In this document: in pieces, positions 1-6,707 of the stretch | Layout: each line of letters begins with the position of its first letter | How positions within the stretch are numbered: the stretch's first letter is position 1 | Notes under the pieces: model-generated | The model's database searches: none | The model's input: the letters and a program-made list of their open reading frames with translations, nothing else | What the model was told of the DNA's origin: nothing | From: JADJAH01 sp964615795 | Lineage (GTDB): Bacteria > Bacteroidota > Ignavibacteria > Tepidaquicellales > Tepidaquicellaceae | Assembly (NCBI GenBank): GCA_964615795.1 | Contig: CAZTQR010000007.1 | Coordinates: forward strand, 1-64,000 | Reading direction: 5' to 3' | Length of the DNA: 64,000 nucleotides | Program-made: the position numbers and the translations under genes

Positions 1-76
1 AATTTAAATCAAATGAGAATGGCAGATATACTTAATTCAATGTAAGTCAAAAGATAGGAAGACAAGCCAATTCACA

Positions 77-104
77 GACAGGGCAGCCATCTGACCGCCC
101 TGTT
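77..104 (-). terminator. Possible terminator hairpin at the end of the minus-strand operon
   Basis: A 7-bp perfect inverted repeat, ACAGGGC at 78-84 and GCCCTGT at 97-103, sits 8 bases past the last stop codon of the minus-strand operon. There is no clear T-run on the minus-strand side, so it may be only a weak terminator or a transcript-end stabiliser. Confidence 0.35.
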
Positions 105-111
105 CAACAGA

Positions 112-603
112 TCACGCTTTTATCTTTCTCAGAAACAAAGTAACCCCGAGCTTATTGATATCAATATCAGATCCGAGTTCATCGCGAATCATCATAGCCT
201 CCGTCATGCACTGCAGCAGCAGCTGATAATCTTTGTTCGGAATATCATCATGTCCATTGTTTGAATGCGTTACAACTGACTTTGCATGTCCGTTAACTGC
301 GTGACCATTTACAACTGTAACAGGTTTTTGTTCAAGCACCGCGATGTCATAATCAACAATGTTGGTCTTTCCATTCTTTGAGAGGCGCTTGGTTATAACA
401 ACTTCATCATTCTCCTGAACCTGATGTTCCTGGAATTTCTTTACGACCTTATCAGGAGCGAAGAATGATAATTCCTGGCCGTTGCTTTGTACGTTGTACA
501 GAAACCACTGACCGTAAGCGTTTTCACCTGTGGCCGGTTCTGTTTGGAGAAGCTTGATCGTCTGAGGCATATTCACCTGCAGCTCGAGTTTTGGTTTCGA
601 CAT
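112..603 (-). CDS. Hypothetical protein, possible OB-fold ssDNA-binding protein
   Basis: A 163-residue protein with no signal peptide or membrane segment. Residues about 12-90 are rich in short beta strands. The pattern FFAPDKVVKKF followed by a charged turn (KRLSKNGKTN) and another strand suggests a small OB fold of the single-strand-binding or RPA type. A low-complexity linker with repeated VNGHA and NNGHDD follows at about 97-120, then a helical C-terminal tail. It is the last visible gene of the minus-strand operon, behind a Gam/Gp157-like gene, and phage recombination modules often pair such genes with a single-strand-binding protein. The fold is inferred from composition and context; no signature motif proves it. 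Confidence 0.4.
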   Translation of the reverse strand: MSKPKLELQVNMPQTIKLLQTEPATGENAYGQWFLYNVQSNGQELSFFAPDKVVKKFQEHQVQENDEVVITKRLSKNGKTNIVDYDIAVLEQKPVTVVNGHAVNGHAKSVVTHSNNGHDDIPNKDYQLLLQCMTEAMMIRDELGSDIDINKLGVTLFLRKIKA

Positions 604-685
604 TTTGCGTTTTCATTTTTAATTTCAACTTATTTAAAGCAGCAAGAGAATTTGCCCATTTAAAACGGGCAAAATCTCTTTGGGT

Positions 686-1258
686 TCAAATACTGCCGTT
701 TAGTTTGTAATAAAACTTTGGATCCTGCGCCTTCAGCTCAATGCCCTTCGGTATTTCGCCGGTTTCTTTTATTAAGGCTTTAATCGCTTTCAGATCAGGC
801 TCGTATGATTCAGGCACATGTCTTAGCAGATCAGGTGAAGCTTCAGATATGAAACTTAATTCATCCACAACTTCAATAGCTTCAGGTTGTTTGCGCATAC
901 CTATCGAACCATTCGGCAATGACAATGACTTGACGTCTTTTGTTATCAAATAGTTCTTCATTTGTCCTGTAAGCCAATCGATCGCATTCTGAATCTGTGT
1001 TTCTTTTTCACTGAGCCAGTCTGAAGTACTTCTGATGGAATCTGTTGCGATGGTCCTGCATCTGGATAGTTCTGATTCTTTTTGTTTGACCACCCACAAG
1101 TATTTGTTGAGTCGGATCTCGCCATCGATAGATTCTAAATCAGTAAGATTCGAAGTGTCGAGATCAAGCGATGCCATGAAATCATCAAACAATTCAGCGT
1201 CAGACTTTATATCTGTTATGTTCTTTGGCGCAGTTGCCACTCCATTTGTTCCAATCAT
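686..1258 (-). CDS. Gam/Gp157-like phage protein
   Basis: A 190-residue cytosolic protein with a long helical N-terminal half (about 45-110, heptad-like) and a beta-rich second half. The second half begins with KSLSLPNGSIGMRKQPEAI and continues through PDLKAIKALIKETGEIPKGI. The order helix, KxLxLPxGxxxxRKQP strand pair, PDxxAIKxxIKxTGExPxGIE resembles the Mu Gam host-nuclease inhibitor and the siphovirus Gp157 family. Gam binds double-stranded DNA ends and protects them from exonuclease. Translation is probably coupled to the preceding 31-residue ORF through an ATGA overlap, since no ribosome binding site is visible before its own ATG. Assignment is by pattern memory; telling Gam from Gp157 would need a profile search. 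Confidence 0.6.
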   Translation of the reverse strand: MIGTNGVATAPKNITDIKSDAELFDDFMASLDLDTSNLTDLESIDGEIRLNKYLWVVKQKESELSRCRTIATDSIRSTSDWLSEKETQIQNAIDWLTGQMKNYLITKDVKSLSLPNGSIGMRKQPEAIEVVDELSFISEASPDLLRHVPESYEPDLKAIKALIKETGEIPKGIELKAQDPKFYYKLNGSI

Positions 1259-1350
1259 TTTAGTTTTGTTATCAGCTTTGATATCTTTCGAATTGAATCA
1301 AGCACCAACTGTGTCAGCGCTTTTTTAATCAGCTCTCCCGGTGTGATCAT
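1255..1350 (-). CDS. 31-residue peptide coupled to the Gam-like gene
   Basis: A short ORF starting MITPGELIKKAL and ending KLITKLK. An AAAGGA ribosome binding site lies 5 bases before the ATG. It begins 22 bases after the JAB gene stop, and its TGA overlaps the ATG of the Gam-like gene (ATGA). The sequence is a single amphipathic, lysine-rich helix. Good initiation signal, tight spacing and coupling argue that it is translated. It may be a small functional protein or a leader that feeds ribosomes to the Gam-like gene. I do not recognise a family. Confidence 0.5.
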   Translation of the reverse strand: MITPGELIKKALTQLVLDSIRKISKLITKLK

Positions 1351-1372
1351 CAGTGTCCTTTCGTGTTTAATG

Positions 1373-2017
1373 TTATCTGTAGTAAAAACTCTCCATCATA
1401 TCAAGTCTGTTGCTGAGATCGCGCAGTTCAGTCAGAATGTCTTCAGCAGTGCAGATACTGTTTGCATCAGGTTCGAACTGCCTTTCAATTTTTGAAAGTG
1501 GAAACAATTCGTTGCGTTTGGTTTCAATGTTCTTGATATCAATGTCGCTCAATCCGTCTATCACCTGAACTTTCACAGGTATCGGAACTATTGCATCTTC
1601 AAGCTTCAGATTGTAAACGCCGTTGATAAAATTATCTTTCTTTGTATAGAGAAGACTAAGCTCGAAGTTCTGATTAATGTAAGCCTTGTCGGTTGAGCTG
1701 AAAGTATTATGATCATCAGGATGACGATGTATCACCACCGAATGGTGATACTCGTCGCTCAGATAATCAATACTGCCGGGTGTAACGGATTGCTTTGGTA
1801 TATAGTAATCATCAGACAAACACACGCAATCAATCGTCTTTCCAACAATGTCAGTCACTATTGAAAATTCATTTTCATCAACTCGTTCAGCAATGTTGTT
1901 ACACACCAGCAGTAATTTCATCGGCACTTGCACCAAAACCCGGCTTATGACCTTAAGATCTGAGTCCCACGGGCTTTGTTTTGATTCAGGTTCGGTTATT
2001 TCAAGATTATTTTTCAT
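1373..2017 (-). CDS. JAMM/JAB-domain metalloprotease, predicted Ubl-removing or Ubl-processing enzyme
   Basis: A 214-residue protein with the JAMM zinc motif: H97-R-H99-P, then S107/S108 and D110, in the stretch IHRHPDDHNTFSSTD. A Glu at 48 or 50 may be the catalytic base. JAMM peptidases cut isopeptide bonds or the C-termini of ubiquitin-like proteins. The domain spans about 25-150 and is followed by a helical tail (160-214). The start codon overlaps the ThiF stop (ATGA), with an AAGGA ribosome binding site upstream. Direct linkage to E1-, E2- and Ubl-like genes gives the job: trimming the Ubl precursor or removing the Ubl from targets, as BilD, Cap3 and PRTRC JAB proteins are thought or known to do. 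Confidence 0.85.
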   Translation of the reverse strand: MKNNLEITEPESKQSPWDSDLKVISRVLVQVPMKLLLVCNNIAERVDENEFSIVTDIVGKTIDCVCLSDDYYIPKQSVTPGSIDYLSDEYHHSVVIHRHPDDHNTFSSTDKAYINQNFELSLLYTKKDNFINGVYNLKLEDAIVPIPVKVQVIDGLSDIDIKNIETKRNELFPLSKIERQFEPDANSICTAEDILTELRDLSNRLDMMESFYYR

Positions 2018-2667
2018 GCGAGTTCCTTCTTTTTTGTAAGGAGTTTCTTCACGTTGAAATTATATGAAGTACTCGCTGTTGATTTGCAGAGTATCATTTC
2101 AATCACAGCCAATGCTGAGAGCACCTGCGGCGTTCCTACAAAACTTGGTACGGCATTATAAGAACCATCATCACCCCAGCGTCCTGAATCAAAATCATTT
2201 ACGGAAATTGTTCCCAGGAAGCCGTCATAGCCGCATTTGCAGTAGGGCGGCTTTTCAAGGTCTGTGTTTGCCTTGTAATATGAATCAATAAGTTTGCGTG
2301 TGGCCAGCGAGTCTGTTGCATCGAATATATAATCAACTTTGTATTTCTTCAGAAGTGCAATGTCGAAGTAATCATCCACCGTAAGTACAATAGTATCGGG
2401 GCGGCGTTCTGCTATCAATGACGTGATTGCATCAACTTTCTTTAAGCCCACTTGCTTAATCATGAACATTGTTCGGTTAAGATTAGAAGCTTCGATTGTA
2501 TCAGGATCAACCAGAACCAGTGTGCCGACACCGATCAATGCAAGGTCCAGAGCCAGCCATGAGCCGACACCGCCGATGCCGATGACCATTGCGGAGTTTG
2601 ATGAAAGGTCATCTATCATGCACTGTCTTTTGTAGATATCTGAGAGAGTATTATTTACGCTGTCCAT
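2014..2667 (-). CDS. ThiF/E1-like adenylyltransferase
   Basis: A 217-residue Rossmann-fold enzyme of the ThiF/MoeB/E1 superfamily. Visible motifs are the nucleotide loop G30-I-G-G-V-G35, the acidic residue D54 after strand 2 (LVLVDPD), N62-L-N-R65 which contacts ATP, K76/K77, and D116-A-T-D119. Candidate catalytic cysteines are C143 and C145 in YCKCGYDG, near where E1 enzymes carry the thioester cysteine. Such enzymes adenylate the C-terminus of a ubiquitin-like protein and pass it on as a thioester. It is short and lacks a separate Ub-fold or E2-recruiting domain, as in PRTRC ThiF proteins. It overlaps the E2-like gene by 13 bases and the JAB gene by 4, so translation is coupled. Confidence 0.9.
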   Translation of the reverse strand: MDSVNNTLSDIYKRQCMIDDLSSNSAMVIGIGGVGSWLALDLALIGVGTLVLVDPDTIEASNLNRTMFMIKQVGLKKVDAITSLIAERRPDTIVLTVDDYFDIALLKKYKVDYIFDATDSLATRKLIDSYYKANTDLEKPPYCKCGYDGFLGTISVNDFDSGRWGDDGSYNAVPSFVGTPQVLSALAVIEMILCKSTASTSYNFNVKKLLTKKKELA

Positions 2668-3422
2668 TTATGTGATTCGTTTTGTTTTGTTGTGTAAGAT
2701 TGTTCCGGAATAAAATACGCAGAGTCAAGATGACAGACTTCGTACATCTCACATATTTCATCAAGCAATTCAATCAGCGCCTGCGCATCATTCACCGGTA
2801 TAGATCGGTTTTCCATATCGCCGATGCAAACTTCTGAGAATCCCGCGTTACTTGCGTTCGGATGACGGCCTTCTGTTGTAATGAATACCGTACCGTTAGT
2901 CATTTTCGGATGCAGAAGATTCACGTAAACGCCTTTGAGAGTACAAACAGGTTCATCAAAATCATAATCAATGCCTGACGTGAAACGCCCTACTGTTACA
3001 TCATGCGCCGGGTTATAACATTTGTAAGCGTAAACTCTTTTGTGCATCATCACCAGTGTGTAATCATTATCGTTAAGCAGTTCAATCATCTCCAGCAATT
3101 GTGTTCCAAAGTACTGCTTCCGAAATGCTGATTGTATCTGCAGAAGCTCACGTTCATAGGCTGTGTTTACTTTGTCTATCGCAGATTCAAGCTGTTCATC
3201 GAAAACCTGCTTGAGTTGTTTAGCTGACTTCACGAAATCAATTTCAGATTCAAGTACGATCTCTTTTATCTTAAGCGTTGTTTGTTTTGCAGATGACAAG
3301 ATAGGGTATATTTCGCCAATGCCGATTTCTTTTTGAATTACGTTTCGTAAATCGGCAGGCGCAGAGAATGCGTCATACTTGTCCTGTGAATTCACGTAAT
3401 GCAGGAACTCCTTGTTGTCCAT
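2655..3422 (-). CDS. E2-like (UBC-fold) ubiquitin-conjugating protein with N-terminal coiled coil
   Basis: A 255-residue protein. Residues 40-115 form a long charged helix or coiled coil. The C-terminal half (about 118-245) looks like a bacterial UBC fold. It contains H187-P188-N189, then 10 residues to a cysteine in VC199IGD. The HPN tripeptide followed about ten residues later by the catalytic cysteine is the hallmark of E2 enzymes, and the context xVCxG matches bacterial E2-like families such as PRTRC protein B. A long helix (about 212-228) follows, as in E2s. The gene sits between the Ubl and the E1, with AAAGGA 9 bases before its ATG. Overall similarity is low, so the call rests on motif plus operon. 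Confidence 0.7.
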   Translation of the reverse strand: MDNKEFLHYVNSQDKYDAFSAPADLRNVIQKEIGIGEIYPILSSAKQTTLKIKEIVLESEIDFVKSAKQLKQVFDEQLESAIDKVNTAYERELLQIQSAFRKQYFGTQLLEMIELLNDNDYTLVMMHKRVYAYKCYNPAHDVTVGRFTSGIDYDFDEPVCTLKGVYVNLLHPKMTNGTVFITTEGRHPNASNAGFSEVCIGDMENRSIPVNDAQALIELLDEICEMYEVCHLDSAYFIPEQSYTTKQNESHKWTA

Positions 3423-3451
3423 TATAAAAGTCCTTTTGTTTTTTGAAAGAT

Positions 3452-3477
3452 GTGCCGGCTATGTAAGCAACCGGCAC
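3452..3477 (-). promoter_or_regulatory. Hairpin between the Ubl and E2-like genes
   Basis: A perfect 7-bp inverted repeat, GTGCCGG at 3452-3458 and CCGGCAC at 3471-3477, lies in the only long gap (100 bases) inside the Ubl/E2/E1/JAB operon. There is no T-run, so it is more likely a processing or stability hairpin than a full terminator. It could raise Ubl messenger relative to the enzyme genes. Confidence 0.4.
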
Positions 3478-3521
3478 TTTGTGAAATGTAATGTGAAAGG
3501 GACGTTAGATGATCCAGTGTT

Positions 3522-3779
3522 TCAGGCAGCAACATTGAATCTTTGGATGGACAATGGTGAAGTGAACTCGCCGTTTTCAACATCTGCTGATGTAAGCGCC
3601 TTGCCGGTTGCGTCGTAAATGTCAAACTTGCCGATCGCGTTTTCTCTTGCGATAGCTTTCAGTCGTTCTACAAGTGCAATGCCAGCGGTGTCGCGCAGAT
3701 CGTAATCTTTCGAATTGCATTTGACGACAGTGATATCGTCTGTTGACGTGCCGTTGCTGTTGGAATTTGTTGTCCACAT
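3522..3779 (-). CDS. Ubiquitin-like (beta-grasp) protein without a C-terminal diglycine
   Basis: An 85-residue protein. After a polar N-terminal tail (1-14) comes a beta hairpin (DITVVKCNSKDYDL), a helix (GIALVERLKAIARENA), the strand/turn KFDIYDATGKAL and a closing strand SPLSIQRFNVAA. This order, with a GK turn about 40 residues after the first strand, matches ubiquitin and the prokaryotic Ubl families (Prok_Ub, PRTRC protein C). The chain ends in NVAA, not GG. If conjugated, it must use an alanine C-terminus or first be trimmed by the JAB peptidase, although no internal GG is present. A strong AAAGGAGAT ribosome binding site precedes the ATG, as expected for the most abundant component. 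Fold assignment is inferred; the operon makes it likely. Confidence 0.65.
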   Translation of the reverse strand: MWTTNSNSNGTSTDDITVVKCNSKDYDLRDTAGIALVERLKAIARENAIGKFDIYDATGKALTSADVENGEFTSPLSIQRFNVAA

Positions 3780-3843
3780 GAGAATGATCTCCTTTGATGT
3801 TAAGGTTTTTGAAATTGTTTTGTGCGTTGTGAGTGAAGTAAAA

Positions 3844-4155
3844 TTACAGAGTAGCGAGTTGTAAAAGATCTTGCAGAAAATGTTCCGGCACTGATTGATC
3901 TGATTTAAAGCCGTTCACAGCTGGCCTTGCAGGAATGTCAGCCGATGACAGATCAGATTCTTCGAGTTCGACCTCAAGCTCATCATAAAAATATTCTGAA
4001 TCGCCTGAATCTTTATCGTTGTAATCTTCATCGTGCAGATTGCATCTGTCCTGCGCGAGATCTTCAGCCTCTTCCTCGTCTTCCGCATAGACAAAGCCGT
4101 ACAGCGTGCCGTACTGCGGGTACTGATATGGAAGCTTGACTAAATATTTATTCAT
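3844..4155 (-). CDS. Acidic hypothetical protein heading the Ubl operon
   Basis: A 103-residue protein starting MNKYLVKLPYQYP. A possible upstream start at 4182 would add nine residues; the downstream ATG is preferred because the protein then opens with a beta strand. Residues 25-75 are extremely acidic (EDEEEAEDLAQD and further Asp/Glu runs). The opening pattern YLVKLPYQ...GFVYAEDEEEAEDLA resembles small strand-helix domains. It is the first gene of the minus-strand operon, 64 bases before the Ubl gene. The charge would suit a DNA mimic or a partner of a basic protein, but nothing in the sequence proves this. No known family is recognised. Confidence 0.6.
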   Translation of the reverse strand: MNKYLVKLPYQYPQYGTLYGFVYAEDEEEAEDLAQDRCNLHDEDYNDKDSGDSEYFYDELEVELEESDLSSADIPARPAVNGFKSDQSVPEHFLQDLLQLATL

Positions 4156-4474
4156 TGGTGAAAGTCTTTTGGTTATAACCATAGGTATTATACCAGAAAA
4201 TGGAGAGTAAGTGGATTGTAGATGTATATTTAAGATATTGGAAGAGATTTTTTGAAGAATGTTAATATTTGATAAGTTCAGTTAAGAGTGAAAGGATCAA
4301 TACTAGGAATAAATTCGTTCTAAACGCATTTATATCCTATTCCTAACAGAATAAGAGTAGATCTCAATAATCCAGACTTAAATATACATTTAGCTGAGTG
4401 GTTATACCGAACCGAAGACTCAGACTGCAGGTGGGCCTATTTTGAAACTCAACATTTCTACTTTGATAGTACAC
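4156..4474. promoter_or_regulatory. Promoter region of the Ubl operon with an inverted repeat
   Basis: This AT-rich stretch separates the Ubl operon from the regulator gene and must hold the operon's promoter. It contains a perfect 8-bp inverted repeat, TAGGAATA at 4304-4311 and TATTCCTA at 4338-4345, with a 26-base spacer. That geometry could suit an operator for a dimeric regulator, possibly the Fis-type protein encoded next door. I see no convincing coding sequence. Confidence 0.35.
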
Positions 4475-6316
4475 TCAGTTAACATCCATACTCCTGTAAG
4501 GAATTTTAAGACTTCTAATTTTTCTTGAGATCATTGCCTGTGTATAGCCTAGCTCCTGACCGACTTTTGTCTGGTTTCGTCCGAATTTCTTAAAGGCTGA
4601 AATTATATAATCCCTTTCTATATGGTCTAAGAACTTCTGAAGATCTTTTACGGCATCCAGGTCGACACGGTAAAGGTTGTCATATTCTATTGTGTTAGCC
4701 TCGATATCTTCTGTATCTGGATCCCCGGAATTGTCCAGTGTTTTAAGGCTCTCTAGCATTTCTTTGATTTTTGAATCAGAGGCAACAAGTTCACCAGTGG
4801 GACTTATCTCTTGTTTATTTAACGCAGCTGATACAATGATTTCAGTATAAGTGTTGATTAAAAAGTCTACCATTTCTCTATTGCTTTGCCATTTTGTTGA
4901 GAATATTCTTTTCAAACTTTCAGGAAGAAACTTTACGCTTAGTTTGAATTTATCCTGCATTGCCTTTTGTGCAATATCGAAGTACTCACTCAAATTTGAA
5001 TTAAGCGTTTCGATAAGCTCAGTTGCGCCACTATTATCCGTAAATGAAATAGTTGGTAAATCAACTACTGCCTTTAGTAATCTTAATCTACCTTCTCTAT
5101 CAAAATGTGACAATTTTGTTCTTGAATCAATTCCGAAAATGCATATTAGATCATTATTCCGAGGGCCTACAAGATCATTGAAAAACAAATCATGAAATTG
5201 ATGAGGAATTAAGTCTATATTGTCTATAAATAAGAGTCTTCTTTCGGTTTTGTCAGAATCAATCTTGTGTTGACCGATGGCTTTTTTGAATTCAACATCC
5301 CGCAATAAATCCTTCAGCTTTTCATAAGAAATGTTTCCCTGTGGGGTAAATGGAATTTCAACATCCCGCGCAGTATTTTTCTTTGGTCCTTCATATGCTT
5401 CTTGTTGAAACAAAGATTGCAATGCATGTTCTAAAGTATCTGTTGCACTTTTTGACTCGTAATTTGCAAAGTCAATTGAAATGAATTTACTATTCTTGTA
5501 TTTGGAATTCTCATATGTGTACTTGGTGAAATTCTGTCTGTCAAAACTAGAACCGCCAACCAACAAAATCGGTGATATTCCGCTTTCGTTATATAGTAAA
5601 GCCTTTGACCGTGCATACTGTAATCGGGGATCTTTTTCAGGCAGAAAACTAAAATTAAACGATGAACTTGTTGAAATTGAATTGACTGCAGAGATAGCTC
5701 TCTGCCAGCTCTCATCTGTTAAAGCAGTATTTACAAAGGAAAGCAATCCAGAACCTGGTTCTTTAACGATTTTTTTTCCCCTGTATTTTTCTGAATCGTA
5801 CACTATGTATGCCTTCTTATATTCCTCTGGAAGATCAGATCTATGTTCAGACAGTCTTACAATCTCTAATTTTGATTTTGCATCCACTATTCCGGAAAGA
5901 AAATAATGATCCACAACTGCATCTGATTTATCGATTTCGTTAAGAATCCTAGCAATTTCCAGCTCTTCATTTTCATAAGGTCCAATAACCTTGACTCTGC
6001 AATTATGAAGTGTGGAGTAATAATTCTCAATTTTGTGCTTGATCTCAACTATGCCAGATGGAAGTTTCGTGCTCTTTTGATTGTTGGTTAAAGCGCTATC
6101 AACAAAAAGATTCTTACTTAAGGGGACATTATATATTAATAACTCAATAATTTTAGCCAGTTCAAAACGAAGACTTAGAATAATTTTCTCTACTTTTTTT
6201 CCTTCCATCTTCTGAGACTTAAAGATTTTCAGAAAACTGCTCAGTGAGCCTTGTTTCTCGGCATTGTGCAAGATTTCGATTAGATCGTCTTTATGAAGTA
6301 AATGGAAAATGAGCAT
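4475..6316 (-). CDS. NtrC/Fis-like transcriptional regulator with degenerate AAA+ domain
   Basis: A 613-residue cytosolic protein. The N-terminal 230 residues are an unrecognised sensor region. Residues about 245-420 line up with the sigma-54 activator AAA+ domain (PILLVGGSSFDRQNF, then IDF, then RRLLFIDNIDLIP as Walker B). The Walker A loop GxSGTGK has become GGSSFDRQ with no lysine, and I find no GAFTGA loop, so it should neither hydrolyse ATP normally nor contact sigma-54. The C-terminus (about 555-608) is a Fis-type helix-turn-helix: IERDYIISAFKKFGRNQTKV, then MISRKIRSL. It is divergent from the small-protein/ClpP-like/GHKL unit and probably controls it, or the Ubl operon, by direct DNA binding. 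A sigma-70-like promoter and a palindrome lie just before its start. Confidence 0.7.
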   Translation of the reverse strand: MLIFHLLHKDDLIEILHNAEKQGSLSSFLKIFKSQKMEGKKVEKIILSLRFELAKIIELLIYNVPLSKNLFVDSALTNNQKSTKLPSGIVEIKHKIENYYSTLHNCRVKVIGPYENEELEIARILNEIDKSDAVVDHYFLSGIVDAKSKLEIVRLSEHRSDLPEEYKKAYIVYDSEKYRGKKIVKEPGSGLLSFVNTALTDESWQRAISAVNSISTSSSFNFSFLPEKDPRLQYARSKALLYNESGISPILLVGGSSFDRQNFTKYTYENSKYKNSKFISIDFANYESKSATDTLEHALQSLFQQEAYEGPKKNTARDVEIPFTPQGNISYEKLKDLLRDVEFKKAIGQHKIDSDKTERRLLFIDNIDLIPHQFHDLFFNDLVGPRNNDLICIFGIDSRTKLSHFDREGRLRLLKAVVDLPTISFTDNSGATELIETLNSNLSEYFDIAQKAMQDKFKLSVKFLPESLKRIFSTKWQSNREMVDFLINTYTEIIVSAALNKQEISPTGELVASDSKIKEMLESLKTLDNSGDPDTEDIEANTIEYDNLYRVDLDAVKDLQKFLDHIERDYIISAFKKFGRNQTKVGQELGYTQAMISRKIRSLKIPYRSMDVN

Positions 6317-6333
6317 AACTGAGTTTTTTACTC

Positions 6334-6362
6334 AATATACAATATCACAGGGAATAAAGCAA
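6334..6362 (-). promoter_or_regulatory. Sigma-70-like promoter of the regulator gene
   Basis: On the minus strand TTGCTT (6362-6357) and TATATT (6339-6334) are separated by exactly 17 bases. This would give a leader of about ten bases before the regulator ATG at 6316. A small palindrome, TGAG at 6320-6323 and CTCA at 6331-6334, covers the expected start site and could be an autoregulatory operator. Confidence 0.5.
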
Positions 6363-6419
6363 GTATTTTTTTGAAATGACTGCAGGTACGCAAAACGGCA
6401 GATCAATAAGAAATTGACC

Positions 6420-6450
6420 TTGATATTCAAAAAAAAGGTGTATACCTTTG
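6420..6450 (+). promoter_or_regulatory. Bacteroidota-type promoter of the small-protein/ClpP-like/GHKL unit
   Basis: TTG at 6420-6422, a 20-base spacer and TACCTTTG at 6443-6450 fit the Bacteroidota primary-sigma pattern (TTG, about 20, TAnnTTTG). The same spacing occurs before the HU gene in this window. The predicted start is roughly 60 bases before the small ORF at 6516, consistent with a plus-strand operon starting there. Confidence 0.45.
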
Positions 6451-6515
6451 TAATAAGTAAATTATGCAATAACGTGGTAAGTCAGAGAAATATATCATCG
6501 TTGGAAAAATGTAAA

Positions 6516-6691
6516 ATGCAAGTTTACTTAAGAATCTCTTTGGAAATACGGTTCACCGATTTTAAATCCACAAAAAACCTTTAACAGAATACCTCAAAAA
6601 TGATTCATATAAAAGCAAAATCCAGAGCACCGCCGAGGCAATCGGAAATGAAGCCTTGATTCTTGAAATCAAGCATAAATCTTTTCTTTAA
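6516..6691 (+). CDS. Small protein (58 aa) encoded in two frames across an A-AAA-AAC slippery site
   Basis: Frame 0 opens at ATG 6516 (MQVYLRISLEIRFTDF) and stops at TAA 6582-6584. The -1 frame, open from the slip point to TAA 6689-6691, reads on as PLTEYLKNDSY... ending LEIKHKSFL with a protein-like composition. At 6572-6578 the bases are A AAA AAC in the zero frame, exactly the X-XXY-YYZ form of a -1 slippery heptamer, one codon before the zero-frame stop. A -1 shift gives one 58-residue protein. The ORF lies just after a promoter candidate and ends 16 bases before the ClpP-like gene. Alternatives are a 22-residue leader peptide, a mutated gene, or an indel error in the A6 run. No family is recognised. 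Confidence 0.4.
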
Positions 6692-6707
6692 AAAAAAATC
6701 AAAATTT

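Noticed and set aside
1373..3779. CBASS type II operon
   Set aside because: E1, E2 and JAB-like parts are present, but there is no CD-NTase cyclase and no effector; a Ubl gene is present instead.
6663..6707. TTG start adding 15 residues to the ClpP-like protein
   Set aside because: The added residues are a low-complexity lysine stretch that overlaps the small upstream ORF; ATG 6708 is a better start.
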